This document shows positions 45,131 to 54,412 of a stretch of 64,000 nt of DNA, in pieces. Each line of letters opens with the position of its first letter. The stretch's first letter is position 1. Made by a program: the position numbers and the translations under genes. The stretch spans positions 2,518,501 to 2,582,500 of the forward strand of contig NZ_CP040710.1 of the NCBI RefSeq assembly GCF_005943945.1. Direction: 5' to 3'. Source of the DNA: Aggregatimonas sangjinii. Lineage in GTDB: Bacteria > Bacteroidota > Bacteroidia > Flavobacteriales > Flavobacteriaceae. The notes beneath the pieces were generated by a model. It made no database searches. It had not been told where the DNA came from and was given only the letters and a program-made list of their open reading frames with translations.

Positions 45131-45427
45131 TTACTTTATGCTTAGCTTAGAATCAACCAATTGCTCCAACGCCTTTAAACGTTCAAGTGCTTGAGTGGTA
45201 TCTTCCGATTTGTCAATGCCTTTCTGCTCTATTTTAGAGGCAAACTGTAAGGCACACATGGCCAATACATCTTGCTTGTCACGAACGGCATAACTTTGTT
45301 CGAATTTTTTTGCCAACTGCTCTATATTTTTAGCGGCCTTTCGCAGTCCTTCTTCCTGACTGGGTTCTATGGTTAGGGGGTAAATCCTATCCGCTATTGA
45401 AAGCTTTATTTTAAGCTTTTCGGCCAT
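45131..45427 (-). CDS. zapA: Cell division protein ZapA
   Basis: This 98-residue ZapA binds FtsZ and stabilises the division ring. The N-terminal strand segment LKIKLSIADRIYPLTIEPSQEE and the helical remainder (LRKAAKNIEQLAKKFE, then DVLAMCALQFASKIEQ) match the family. It lies 14 bases after a small coiled-coil gene and shares its promoter. Confidence 0.88.
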   Translation of the reverse strand: MAEKLKIKLSIADRIYPLTIEPSQEEGLRKAAKNIEQLAKKFEQSYAVRDKQDVLAMCALQFASKIEQKGIDKSEDTTQALERLKALEQLVDSKLSIK

Positions 45428-45441
45428 AGTTGCTGTTGGTT

Positions 45442-45732
45442 TTACTCAGAGAGTTGGGCGATACAATGGTCCAAATCCCTGATCAATGAATTTATTTTTA
45501 GCTTAGCCTCGGTTTTGTTTGTACTACTGCCCAGCATCGAATTTGCCAACTTCAACGAATTGTATTTTTCTTCCCAATCCGATACCGTATTGTTGACCGA
45601 CTCCTTTTCATTCCGGATGGCAACAAGTTCGTCCTCTAACTTTCGATTGGCCTGATGTAACACCGTTATCTTGTGCAACAACTTGCTGATCTTGTTTTCA
45701 AGGGAATCAACGATTTGAACCAATTCGCTCAT
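45442..45732 (-). CDS. Small coiled-coil protein, likely partner of ZapA
   Basis: This 96-residue protein is nearly all coiled coil (LENKISKLLHKITVLHQANRKL, then VSDWEEKYNSLKLANSML). It ends with a conserved-looking segment, INSLIRDLDHCIAQLSE. It has no signal peptide. Its position directly upstream of zapA, with a shared promoter, suggests a role at the division site, in the manner of ZapB; there is no direct sequence proof of that. Confidence 0.75.
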   Translation of the reverse strand: MSELVQIVDSLENKISKLLHKITVLHQANRKLEDELVAIRNEKESVNNTVSDWEEKYNSLKLANSMLGSSTNKTEAKLKINSLIRDLDHCIAQLSE

Positions 45733-45756
45733 AAACGAAATTCAATGCTATGAAAA

Positions 45757-45787
45757 CAAAGTTAAGATACATCTTACGGTTTAGCAA
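45757..45787 (-). promoter_or_regulatory. Promoter of the coiled-coil-zapA operon
   Basis: On the minus strand TTG (45787-45785), a 20-base spacer and TAACTTTG (45764-45757) fit the Bacteroidota consensus exactly. The -7 element ends 24 bases before the ATG at 45732. Confidence 0.6.
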
Positions 45788-45996
45788 TTCTTTTTTCAAA
45801 TTTTCCTAAAGTAATACTTTAATCTATATATAATCGTTGTTTTAGATGAGGGACCATAAAAACGAAAAGGTTTTGTCGGTTCTGACGGTATAATTGTTTT
45901 CATCTGATTATTTTTATCCCGTAAATATGAACGGACCAAAGAAATCATTTTGAAGAATGTCCTTTGCCCGATAATAGGGCAGCATCAACACTAGCT

Positions 45997-47718
45997 ATGA
46001 CGTTTTTTACACCCCAAAAATTAAATAAGAATCCGCTTTTCTTACTGCTTTTAATCTGTTTTTGTAGCTTCCTTAAGGCTCAGGACGGCTATCCAAAGGA
46101 TTATTTTAGATCGCCTATGGATATTCCTTTGATCCTGGCCGGTACCTTCGGAGAATTACGCTCGAACCATTTTCATTCCGGTATCGATATCAAGACACAA
46201 CAACGAGAGGGATTACCCATTTACGCCATAGCAGATGGCAGTGTTACCCGAATCAAAATATCGCATTGGGGCTATGGTAAGGCTTTATATGTAGCACACC
46301 CTAACGGTTATACATCGGTCTACGGACACCTTCAGAAATTCTCGCCGGAGATCGAAGCCTATATTAAAAAGGTACAGTACGAGAAAAAATCATATCAGGT
46401 AGAAGTGTTTCCTGATATAGGGGAAGTAAAGGTTGAAAAAGGGAATGTAATCGCCTATGGCGGGAATACGGGAGGTTCATCAGGGCCACACCTGCACTTC
46501 GAGATCAGGAGCAGCATCACGGAAAAACCAACGAATCCTTTGTTGTACGGGCTTGAAATACGGGATGCCACCAATCCGATACTTGAAAAACTATTCGCTT
46601 ACCCTCTTTCCAAAGGTGCTATTGTGAATCAAAGCAACGATAAGTCGGAAATCAAGTTCTCCAAACAAACCGATGGCACTTTCCTGGCAGACAAGGTATA
46701 CGCCTCCGGAAGCATCGGTTTCGGCTTCAAAGGCTTTGACCGTCAAGATCTGGCCGCGAATAGAAACGGGGTGTATTCGGTGCATTTGTCAGTAAACGGA
46801 AAAACATATACCGAATACGACTTTGAGACTTTTTCCTTCGGCGAAACACGCTATATCAATACCCTTATAGACTATGACCACTACGGGGCTTACCGAGAGC
46901 GTCTGCACCAATGCTTCAAAGGGCCGGGTAACAAATTGAACATTTACAAGACGTTGTATCAGGATGGAAGGGTAGCCATTGAGGAGGGCATGAACTATAA
47001 TGTCGTTTTGATCCTCAAAGATTTCGCGGGGAACGAGACCAAGGCCGTCATTCCGGTCGAAGGCAAAAAAGAAGCGTTAAAAAAGAGTAAGGAAATCGAA
47101 AAGACAGACAATTATCTGGTCGCCAAAAGAAACAATAATTACAATCTGGGTGGAGCAAAAGTCTACTTTCCCGCGAATACGTTCTACAAGGATTTTTACA
47201 TCGACCTTGAAAAAGGAAATGATACCGTTACCATCCACAATGCGAAGATTCCCGCCCACCGTAACTTTACCATAACTTTTGACGTATCAAAATACAACAA
47301 GGAAGCACGTAAAAAGCTATTTATCGCCCGCCTCGATAGAAGAGGGAAGCCCAGTCACGTATCTACTTTCAAGAGGGGGAATACCTTTACGACCAGAACC
47401 CGGAATCTAGGAACGTATACATTGGTAAGTGATACGATACCCCCAACTATCAGAGCAAAAAACTTCAAGGAAAAAGAGTGGTTAGACAACTATAGCTATC
47501 TTAGTATTCAAATCGCCGATGATTTGAGCGGGGTCAAGACCTATAATGCCAAGCTCAACGGTGAGTGGATTTTAATGGAATACGAACCCAAGAAAAACAC
47601 CCTCACCTATAATTTCGACGATAAGATATTGAACAAAAAAGAGTGCAATCTCGAAGTCGTGGTTACCGATAATGTTGGCAACGAAACAAACTTCAAAAGC
47701 ACCTTTTATCGAAAGTAG
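45997..47718 (+). CDS. M23 family metallopeptidase
   Basis: This exported protein has about 573 residues, with a hydrophobic signal segment (NPLFLLLLICFCSFLKA). The LytM/M23 domain (about 45-185) has the zinc ligands in HFHSGIDI and GPHLHFEIR. This is a peptidoglycan endopeptidase fold with all metal ligands present. The C-terminal 350 residues are beta-rich and unassigned. The ATG at 45997 is preferred to the TTG at 45964, as it directly precedes the signal peptide. A TonB receptor gene follows by 13 bases. Confidence 0.87.
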   Translation: MTFFTPQKLNKNPLFLLLLICFCSFLKAQDGYPKDYFRSPMDIPLILAGTFGELRSNHFHSGIDIKTQQREGLPIYAIADGSVTRIKISHWGYGKALYVAHPNGYTSVYGHLQKFSPEIEAYIKKVQYEKKSYQVEVFPDIGEVKVEKGNVIAYGGNTGGSSGPHLHFEIRSSITEKPTNPLLYGLEIRDATNPILEKLFAYPLSKGAIVNQSNDKSEIKFSKQTDGTFLADKVYASGSIGFGFKGFDRQDLAANRNGVYSVHLSVNGKTYTEYDFETFSFGETRYINTLIDYDHYGAYRERLHQCFKGPGNKLNIYKTLYQDGRVAIEEGMNYNVVLILKDFAGNETKAVIPVEGKKEALKKSKEIEKTDNYLVAKRNNNYNLGGAKVYFPANTFYKDFYIDLEKGNDTVTIHNAKIPAHRNFTITFDVSKYNKEARKKLFIARLDRRGKPSHVSTFKRGNTFTTRTRNLGTYTLVSDTIPPTIRAKNFKEKEWLDNYSYLSIQIADDLSGVKTYNAKLNGEWILMEYEPKKNTLTYNFDDKILNKKECNLEVVVTDNVGNETNFKSTFYRK

Positions 47719-47731
47719 CTAATAGATTCGT

Positions 47732-50200
47732 TTGAACTGTACGAAAGTCCTCCTTTGTATCTCCATCTTTTGCCATCTGGGCCTTTTAAAAGCACAAACG
47801 GCGACCATTACGGGCGTCGTATTAGACGAATCGCAAAAACCGCTGGCCGGCGTTAATATTTCGTCCAGGGTCAACGGTAGTTTTTCAGACATCAACGGCT
47901 TTTACGCACTACAGCTCATTCCCGATCAACAGGCCACCATTACCTTTTCGCATCTTGGCCATAAAAATGTGGTTGTTGAAAACCTTATTCTTACGACCAA
48001 TGAAACCTACGAATTCAACCCCGTTCTAAAGATTGATACTATACAAATCGATGGGGTGACGGTATCTCCTACCGGTGAAAAGCAAGTCAAGGGTATCGTT
48101 ACCATTACCCCACAGACCATCCGAAAAATACCCGGTGCCAATGCCGGGGTAGAAAATGTATTGAAACTCTTACCAGGAGTAAATTCGAACAATGAGCTCA
48201 GTACGCAATATTCCGTTCGGGGAGGTAATTATGATGAAAACCTGGTATATGTGAACGAAATTGAAGTCTATCGCCCATTTTTGGTACGTTCTGCGCAACA
48301 AGAGGGCCTCAGTTTTGTGAATAGCGATTTGGCACAAAATGTAAAGTTTTCTTCAGGTGGATTTCAGGCAAAATATGGAGACAAGCTATCTTCGGTATTG
48401 GATATCACCTATAAAAACCCTAGTGACTTTGGAGTAAGTCTGGATGTAAGCCTACTAGGTGCCGCCGCCTCGGTGGAGACCATTTCAAAAAATAAAAATT
48501 TCAGTGCGATTACCGGTATTCGGTACCGAAACAACAGCCTCCTGATAAATTCACAAGATACCCGGAGCAACCTAAACCCGACTTTCGCAGACTTACAGGG
48601 CTTTTTTACTTATCGCTTTTCCAAGAAATTTAACTTGAACTTTTTAGGGAACCTATCGATCAATGACTACCAAAATGAACCAATCAGTAGACAAACGAAC
48701 TTCGGCACCTTAAGTGACCCCCGAGTTTTGACCGTATTTTATGAAGGAAATGAGAACAACCGTTTCAATACGGCATTAGGGGCCTTGAAAGGCAACTATT
48801 TCGTGAATGAAAACACGACCCTGAAATTAATCGCATCGCTCTATCATACAACCGAAGAAGAGTATTCCGACGTCATCGCACAATACGAACTCGGAGAGCT
48901 GAATACCAATTTGGGCAGCGACCAATTGGGGGACATCTCAGGGTCGCGGGGATTGGGCACCGAATTCAATAGGGCTCGTAACGAGCTCGATGCTCTGATT
49001 TTTAATATAGAGCAAAAGGGAGCCTATTCTAAAGACAATTCAATGTGGCAGTGGGGGCTAAAATATACCCATGAAGACATCAGGGATCAAATTCGCGAAT
49101 CTGAATTCATCGATTCCGTTGGGTTCTACATTCGGCCGCCTTCGGGGGACTTTCCGAACAATCAACCAGAGGAACCCTTCGCAGCCCCTATCGTTGCATA
49201 TGACGGGGTGAGTGCTACCAATTTTGTGAAGACCAATCGTTTCACAGCCTTTTCGCAATATAGCAATCAAATGAAAGTGAACACGGCGGACCTTTATTAC
49301 AATGTGGGTTTGCGAGCGCAACACTGGGCCGTAATCGGTGTGGGATTTGAAAAAACAGCGCAGACCATCGTTAGTCCACGTTTACAATTGGCGTTAAAAC
49401 CCGATTGGAAAAGAGATATGCTCTTTCGCGTTTCCGGAGGGGTGTACCAACAACCCCCCTTTTATAGGGAACTTCGAGATAGGCAAGGTGTCATACAGCC
49501 GGATGTAGAAGCACAAAAATCCATTCACGTTGTTATTGGCAATGAGTACAGCTTTACATGGGCCGACAGGCCTTTTAATTTTACAAGTGAAATATATTAT
49601 AAGGCATTGACCAACGTCAATCCGTACACCTTGGAAGATGTTCGTATTCGATATGCCGCGAATAACAATGCCACGGCTTATGTGTACGGAGCGGAGATTC
49701 GTTTGAACGGTGCGTTTGTGCCTGGAACCGAGTCCTGGTTAAGTCTAGGATACCTTAAAACCGAGGAAAACATCGACCAACGCGGCTACATTTCACGCCC
49801 CACGGATCAGCGATTGAAAGTCGGAATTCTTTTCCAGGATTATGTGCCCAACATACCCAAGTTAAAAATGTATTTGAATTTGGTATATAATACGGGAGTA
49901 CCCGGTGGTTCGCCCAATTACGCCGATCCTTATGTTTTTCAAAACAGATTACGCGATTATAGACGTGCCGATTTGGGAATTTCCTATATTTTTGTGGACA
50001 GTAACAATCCCTACCCGAAAAACCATTGGTTGCATCGGTTCCGGACGCTAAGCGGAGGGTTTGAGATTTTTAATGTATTCAATACCCAAAATTCTATTAC
50101 GAATACGTGGGTTCGCGATGTGGATAGCAAACAACAATTCGCCGTGCCCAATTTTCTGACCAGTCGTATTTTTAATTTGCGGTTAAGCATGCGATTTTAA
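47732..50200 (+). CDS. TonB-dependent receptor with carboxypeptidase-like domain
   Basis: This is an 822-residue outer-membrane receptor. It has a signal peptide (to about residue 22), a CarboxypepD_reg-like domain (TITGVVLDESQKPLAGVNISS, about 24-105), a plug (KLLPGVNSNNELSTQYSVRGG near residue 145) and a beta-barrel that ends in Phe, as barrel proteins do. No SusD partner is adjacent, so the ligand is more likely a metal complex or other small molecule than a polysaccharide. The start is TTG at 47732, the only conventional start after the in-frame stop at 47723. Confidence 0.9.
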   Translation: MNCTKVLLCISIFCHLGLLKAQTATITGVVLDESQKPLAGVNISSRVNGSFSDINGFYALQLIPDQQATITFSHLGHKNVVVENLILTTNETYEFNPVLKIDTIQIDGVTVSPTGEKQVKGIVTITPQTIRKIPGANAGVENVLKLLPGVNSNNELSTQYSVRGGNYDENLVYVNEIEVYRPFLVRSAQQEGLSFVNSDLAQNVKFSSGGFQAKYGDKLSSVLDITYKNPSDFGVSLDVSLLGAAASVETISKNKNFSAITGIRYRNNSLLINSQDTRSNLNPTFADLQGFFTYRFSKKFNLNFLGNLSINDYQNEPISRQTNFGTLSDPRVLTVFYEGNENNRFNTALGALKGNYFVNENTTLKLIASLYHTTEEEYSDVIAQYELGELNTNLGSDQLGDISGSRGLGTEFNRARNELDALIFNIEQKGAYSKDNSMWQWGLKYTHEDIRDQIRESEFIDSVGFYIRPPSGDFPNNQPEEPFAAPIVAYDGVSATNFVKTNRFTAFSQYSNQMKVNTADLYYNVGLRAQHWAVIGVGFEKTAQTIVSPRLQLALKPDWKRDMLFRVSGGVYQQPPFYRELRDRQGVIQPDVEAQKSIHVVIGNEYSFTWADRPFNFTSEIYYKALTNVNPYTLEDVRIRYAANNNATAYVYGAEIRLNGAFVPGTESWLSLGYLKTEENIDQRGYISRPTDQRLKVGILFQDYVPNIPKLKMYLNLVYNTGVPGGSPNYADPYVFQNRLRDYRRADLGISYIFVDSNNPYPKNHWLHRFRTLSGGFEIFNVFNTQNSITNTWVRDVDSKQQFAVPNFLTSRIFNLRLSMRF

Positions 50201-50233
50201 TCCTAGTGAATAGTACAGCATAAATAATTTTAA

Positions 50234-50908
50234 ATGAAACGGCACCTCCTGTTTTCACTTCTGGTTTTCGCTTTTTTTTTCGCAAGCGGACAAAAGAACA
50301 TCTACGAAAGCAACAAATTTGATGAGTTGAGTAACGACCACGAAGTATTGGCGATACTGCCATTTCTGACGCGGTTGGATTTGAAAAACGATTTGACCAA
50401 GGAAGAACTGCGTGCCTTGGAAAAAAAGGAAGGACTGGCCGTTCAGAATGCATTGGAAACCTATTTTTCGAAAAGAAAAAAGAAAAAGAAATTTACGGTA
50501 AACTTCCAGAACATTAAGAATACCAATGCAATTTTGGCCAAGAACGATATCAGCTACGATAATATGGATATCTACACGGTAAAGGAACTGAGCGCCATTC
50601 TTGGCGTAGACGGTATCATTAGTGGCAACTTGGATTTGAACATCCTACTCTCCAATGGGATTCCTACAGAATTCAGTATCATCGATTATTTCTTAGGCCA
50701 GGCCGATTATGGCCGAATAGGAATCAAGATCAGCGATGGTGCTATTGGAAAACTTCTTTGGAAATACGAAAAGCAAATCACCAAAAAAACGGGAAAGAAC
50801 ACCGAAGACCTCATTGACAGAATGATGAAACTTGCCGCGAAAAAGTTCCCGTATGATCGTCCGAAACGTAAGGAACGACGGAAAATGAGAAAAGCTAATC
50901 AGCCATAA
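50234..50908 (+). CDS. Exported protein of unknown function
   Basis: This is a 224-residue protein with a signal peptide (LLFSLLVFAFFFASGQ). The mature part has VLAILPFLTRLD near its start, a lysine-rich KRKKKKKF patch and VKELSAILGVDGIISGNLDL. This pattern resembles lipoprotein-type proteins of the CsgG/GNA1162 kind, which assemble in the envelope, but the match is weak. It ends in a basic tail. Its 3' end overlaps the convergent desulfurase gene by 14 bases. Confidence 0.6.
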   Translation: MKRHLLFSLLVFAFFFASGQKNIYESNKFDELSNDHEVLAILPFLTRLDLKNDLTKEELRALEKKEGLAVQNALETYFSKRKKKKKFTVNFQNIKNTNAILAKNDISYDNMDIYTVKELSAILGVDGIISGNLDLNILLSNGIPTEFSIIDYFLGQADYGRIGIKISDGAIGKLLWKYEKQITKKTGKNTEDLIDRMMKLAAKKFPYDRPKRKERRKMRKANQP

Positions 50909-52040
50909 AGTCTTTCAATACCATTACGGCATAATCGATTTCATCTTTAGTGTTGTACCTAGAAAAAGAAAACCGCAACGACGGTTTCATCATTTCTTCT
51001 TCGGATAGAATTTCATTCAGCACATGAGAACCCTTTCCACTACCCGATTGGCAGGCACTTCCTTGGGAACAGGCCACTCCCTTGATATCCAAATGAAATA
51101 ACAACATCAGCGCTTTTCGCCGATCTATCGGCAAGCGCAAATTCACCAAGGTGTACGTACTCTTTTCCAAATCCCCTGAAAGACCATTGAATTCAACCTC
51201 TGGAATTTCCTTTTTTATAGTTTCTATAAAATAGGCTTTGAGTCCTTGTACGTAATCACGCTCCTCATTCAAATTATCATAGGCCGAGATAAACGCCTCT
51301 TCCAAGCCCACGATATTGTGATAAGATTCCGTTCCCGCGCGGCAACCCCGCTCTTGGGCCCCTCCCGAAATCATTGGTTTCAGGTTCGAATTTTTACGAA
51401 TAAACGCAAAACCGATGCCTTTTGGGCCATGGAATTTATGCGCCGCAGCTGTTAGAAAATCGATGGGGATTTCGGCCAAGTCCCATTCAAAATGACCGAT
51501 TGATTGTACGGTGTCGGAAAGAAACAAAGCCTGATTTGCAACGCATAATCGGCTGATCGCCTTAACGTCGATCATATTTCCGATTTCATTGTTCACGTGC
51601 ATGAGACAAACCAATTTCTTTGAAGCATCTGCCTTTAGGAGTTCTTCCAAATGATCAAGATCTGGGTTCCCAAACGCATCAAGGTCAACATATTTCAGTG
51701 CGATGCCATATTCCTGTTCTAAATCTTCAGCCGTATGGGTTACCGCATGATGCTCTATTCTACTGGTGATAATGGTCTCGACATCTAAATCACGGACACT
51801 GCAACGCATAATCATATTATCGGCCTCGGTACCTCCAGAGGTAAATATGATTTCAGAAGGATGTGCGTTCAAATATTTCGCGATCGTTTTTCTTGCGGTT
51901 TCGATGGCCGTCTTGGCCGTACGCCCAAAACTATGGGTAGAAGAAGGGTTGCCATAGCAATCTGCAAGGGCGGTCTGCATTTTTGCAATGACCTCATCGC
52001 GTACCCGTGTCGTGGCGGCATTATCAAAGTATACTTTCAT
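50895..52040 (-). CDS. Cysteine desulfurase
   Basis: This 381-residue NifS/IscS-type enzyme is probably the housekeeping sulfur donor. The N-terminus VYFDNAATT is intact. The PLP lysine is in AAAHKFHGPKGIG, and the mobile catalytic cysteine loop is ACSQGSACQSGSGKGSHVL. The loop differs from that of the cox-linked desulfurase (SACNSASVEPSHVL), so they are separate paralogues. It is a single gene on the minus strand, without neighbouring Isc or Suf genes. Confidence 0.92.
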   Translation of the reverse strand: MKVYFDNAATTRVRDEVIAKMQTALADCYGNPSSTHSFGRTAKTAIETARKTIAKYLNAHPSEIIFTSGGTEADNMIMRCSVRDLDVETIITSRIEHHAVTHTAEDLEQEYGIALKYVDLDAFGNPDLDHLEELLKADASKKLVCLMHVNNEIGNMIDVKAISRLCVANQALFLSDTVQSIGHFEWDLAEIPIDFLTAAAHKFHGPKGIGFAFIRKNSNLKPMISGGAQERGCRAGTESYHNIVGLEEAFISAYDNLNEERDYVQGLKAYFIETIKKEIPEVEFNGLSGDLEKSTYTLVNLRLPIDRRKALMLLFHLDIKGVACSQGSACQSGSGKGSHVLNEILSEEEMMKPSLRFSFSRYNTKDEIDYAVMVLKDFMAD

Positions 52041-52229
52041 TTATGCTATAATTACGATGAACATTCGTTCTTAAAACTAACGATTTTTAATCGGTATTTG
52101 GTCTCCTTGTACATTCTTACCAAAAACATGGCATCTAGCTATCCATGTTACCACGAACTAAAAACCATTCTTTGCTAAAATCCTGCCAAATTTAAGTCTA
52201 ATCCTTTTGATTTCTACTACTTTTATGGC

Positions 52230-52748
52230 ATGAAAAGAATAGTAGCATATAGTATTATGGCAGTTTTAATGGCCTGTGATGATGGTGATTTGCAGATTGA
52301 AACATTGGATTTTGACAGTGTGGACCCGCAAACATGTGAAACCCTAGTGGCCGAAGGTACCGAGCCCATCGTCTTCTTTAAGATCAACAGTGATGAGGCC
52401 TTGATTTTGGAATTACCCGCTACCGCTTTATTGAACGAAGTGGCCACCGATGTTACGAGCAACGTTACGGCCGGCGGCAGTACCGCCATTACCTACCGCA
52501 TCTTTGACGATGCAGTGACTAAAGACTATTTCTGCAGTCAAATACCCTTGGGCAGTCCGTTATTGAGCGAAGAAATACAGGCAGAGTCCGGGCAAGTGAT
52601 CATAACCACTACCACGACCGATAGTATCACCTATACCCATGATATCCGATTAAGCGCCATTTCTTTATTGACCAGCGCGAACACCCGTATCACGGACTTA
52701 AGTATCGATCAGTTCGGGATAGTCACCACGACCAGGTCTACCGAATAG
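52230..52748 (+). CDS. Lipoprotein of unknown function
   Basis: This 172-residue lipoprotein has a lipobox (AVLMAC, Cys15). The mature part is acidic and rich in Thr and Ser, with strand-like TSNVTAGGSTAITYRIFDD. No family is recognised. It is convergent with the Smr-domain gene. Confidence 0.6.
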   Translation: MKRIVAYSIMAVLMACDDGDLQIETLDFDSVDPQTCETLVAEGTEPIVFFKINSDEALILELPATALLNEVATDVTSNVTAGGSTAITYRIFDDAVTKDYFCSQIPLGSPLLSEEIQAESGQVIITTTTTDSITYTHDIRLSAISLLTSANTRITDLSIDQFGIVTTTRSTE

Positions 52749-52753
52749 AAGAT

Positions 52754-53302
52754 CTACTTATTTTGATGGATATATACTTCGGTCGCTCCTAGACCATATT
52801 TTTTATAGTCCGCGTCATAGTAGGTAACATTTTCATGACGCCTGAACAGGTAGTTCAACTCCTCCTTAAGAACGCCTTCGCCCACACCGTGAATAAAAAC
52901 GATTTTCTGGATACGCTTGCTGATGGCAAACTGCAACTGTCTTTTAGCCGTTTCCAATTGAAGATTTAGCATATCGTGTTTGCTCATTCCCTTGCTGGAC
53001 TTTATCAATTGGTTGATATGAAGGTCTACCTCCATCTTTGGGGCATTCCGTTCCTTGGCTTTGGGAGCAGGGTTATTTTTTCGTTTCGGGATCTCTTTTT
53101 CCGATTTTATTCTGGCTACTTCGTAGTTGGTGACCTTGATGGTGTCGCCCGTATCTATTTTCATCAATTCATTTGCAGCGTAATGCAATTGAAACCCGTC
53201 GCTGCTCTCAATAATGATTTCTTTCGGAGAAACGCCCACCACGATCCCCTTAATCGTATCGTCTAAGGTTTCTACGGCATCCCCTATTGCAAAAACACTC
53301 AT
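52754..53302 (-). CDS. Smr-domain protein, MutS2-like C-terminus
   Basis: This 182-residue protein has an N-terminal small beta domain (VETLDDTIKGIVVGVSPKE), a basic linker, and a C-terminal Smr domain. The Smr domain has DLHINQL near residue 93, VFIHGVGEGVLKEEL near residue 135 and DADYKKYGLGATEVYI at the end. Smr domains cut or bind branched nucleic acids or act on stalled ribosomes. The MutS ATPase part is absent. It is divergent from a DUF2752 gene. Confidence 0.85.
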   Translation of the reverse strand: MSVFAIGDAVETLDDTIKGIVVGVSPKEIIIESSDGFQLHYAANELMKIDTGDTIKVTNYEVARIKSEKEIPKRKNNPAPKAKERNAPKMEVDLHINQLIKSSKGMSKHDMLNLQLETAKRQLQFAISKRIQKIVFIHGVGEGVLKEELNYLFRRHENVTYYDADYKKYGLGATEVYIHQNK

Positions 53303-53367
53303 TATTATATTTTTTGTTCCCCAAAAATAATGGTATTTTTCTGCCTGAAATTCCTTTAGGCGTAAAA

Positions 53368-53679
53368 ATGCGATTAGCTACTTTGTTATTGGTGTTGGAG
53401 GACTATATGCTTCCGTGCTTTACCAAAAAATTTTTTGGCTTTGATTGTCCGGGATGCGGTTTGCAAAGAGCTACGCTATCATTGGTCAAGGGTGACTTTA
53501 CTGCTGCATTTGAAATGTATCCTGCGATTTACCCCTTAGTCCTGCTTATCCTATTTATCATCACCACGGCATTCGTAAAAATTAAATTTGAATTGATCGT
53601 GAAGATTTTACTCGCCATTACCACTGGGATCGTAATTCTTGCCAGTTATATTTTTAAAATGAATAACCTAATCCACTAA
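53368..53679 (+). CDS. DUF2752 membrane protein
   Basis: This is a membrane protein of about 103 residues. The DUF2752 signature FGFDCPGCGLQRA lies near residue 25, followed by two hydrophobic helices. The CPGCG motif may bind metal or be redox active; no function is known. The ATG at 53368 is preferred to a TTG at 53287, which would lie within the divergent Smr gene start. It leads a three-gene run with the CCC-motif genes. Confidence 0.8.
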   Translation: MRLATLLLVLEDYMLPCFTKKFFGFDCPGCGLQRATLSLVKGDFTAAFEMYPAIYPLVLLILFIITTAFVKIKFELIVKILLAITTGIVILASYIFKMNNLIH

Positions 53680-53685
53680 AAAACC

Positions 53686-54018
53686 ATGGAACAACAAAAA
53701 TTACCCAACGCAACCCTCATCTTAGTATTTGGAATCCTGTCAATCGTAACTTGTTGCTGTTACGGGGTTATCGGACTCATCTTCGGTATTGTATCCTTGG
53801 TCCTGGCGAACAAGGCCATTGCCTTATATAAAGCAAATCCAGAGCTGTATACCGATGCCAGCAATGTAAAAACAGGAAGAATCCTAGCGATAATAGGGAT
53901 CGTACTTAGCGTATTGGCATTGATTTATTATATCGGCATAATTGCTTACTTCGGTATGGACACCATACAAGATCAGCAATTGATGCAAGAAAAACTTGAA
54001 GAACTATTAGGTCAATAA
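53686..54018 (+). CDS. CCC-motif small membrane protein, copy 1
   Basis: This is a 110-residue protein with two hydrophobic segments. The first includes TCCCYGVIGLIFGIVSLVLA. A polar loop NPELYTDASNVKTGR follows, then the second segment. It is of the family named for its CCC motif in Bacteroidota. The motif may be lipidated or metal-binding; this is not known. It follows DUF2752 by 6 bases and precedes a paralogue by 8. Confidence 0.8.
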   Translation: MEQQKLPNATLILVFGILSIVTCCCYGVIGLIFGIVSLVLANKAIALYKANPELYTDASNVKTGRILAIIGIVLSVLALIYYIGIIAYFGMDTIQDQQLMQEKLEELLGQ

Positions 54019-54026
54019 CAGCATAA

Positions 54027-54335
54027 ATGAACAATCAATTACCGGGCGCCAGTAATGCCCTAACTTTCGGAATTCTCTCGTTAGTCCTGGTTTTCGTTTG
54101 CTGCGGACCGTTCGCCGCGATATTTAGTTTTATCGCTTTATCGAACGCCAAAAAAGCCGAACGCATTCATTTGGAAAATCCCGGAGAGTATACAGGAATC
54201 GAAAATGTCAAAACAGGTCGCGTATTGGCCTATATCGGGCTGGCATTATCCGCTATCGCCTTGTTATTCCTTATCCTCTATTTTGGGGCCATTATCGCCA
54301 TTTTAGCCAGTGCCGGTTTGGAAGGTAACTACTAG
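54027..54335 (+). CDS. CCC-motif-family small membrane protein, copy 2
   Basis: This 102-residue paralogue of the preceding gene has VFVCCGPFAAIFSFIALSNAKKA in place of the CCC segment. The loop NPGEYTGIENVKTGRVLAYIG is close to that of copy 1. It has only two of the three cysteines. Two membrane helices are predicted. A terminator follows. Confidence 0.78.
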   Translation: MNNQLPGASNALTFGILSLVLVFVCCGPFAAIFSFIALSNAKKAERIHLENPGEYTGIENVKTGRVLAYIGLALSAIALLFLILYFGAIIAILASAGLEGNY

Positions 54336-54353
54336 AAAACCGTCTTCGAGCCA

Positions 54354-54390
54354 TAAAAAAACTTCCGCTGTAGCGGAGGTTTTCGTTTTA
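54354..54390. terminator. Bidirectional terminator
   Basis: A GC-rich hairpin with stem CTTCCGC/GCGGAGG and a short loop lies between the convergent CCC-motif and ornithine aminotransferase genes. It is preceded by a run of A and followed by TTTTCGTTTT, so it can end transcripts from either side. Confidence 0.75.
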
Positions 54391-54412
54391 GGTGACGTCG
54401 AACTCATTTAAA

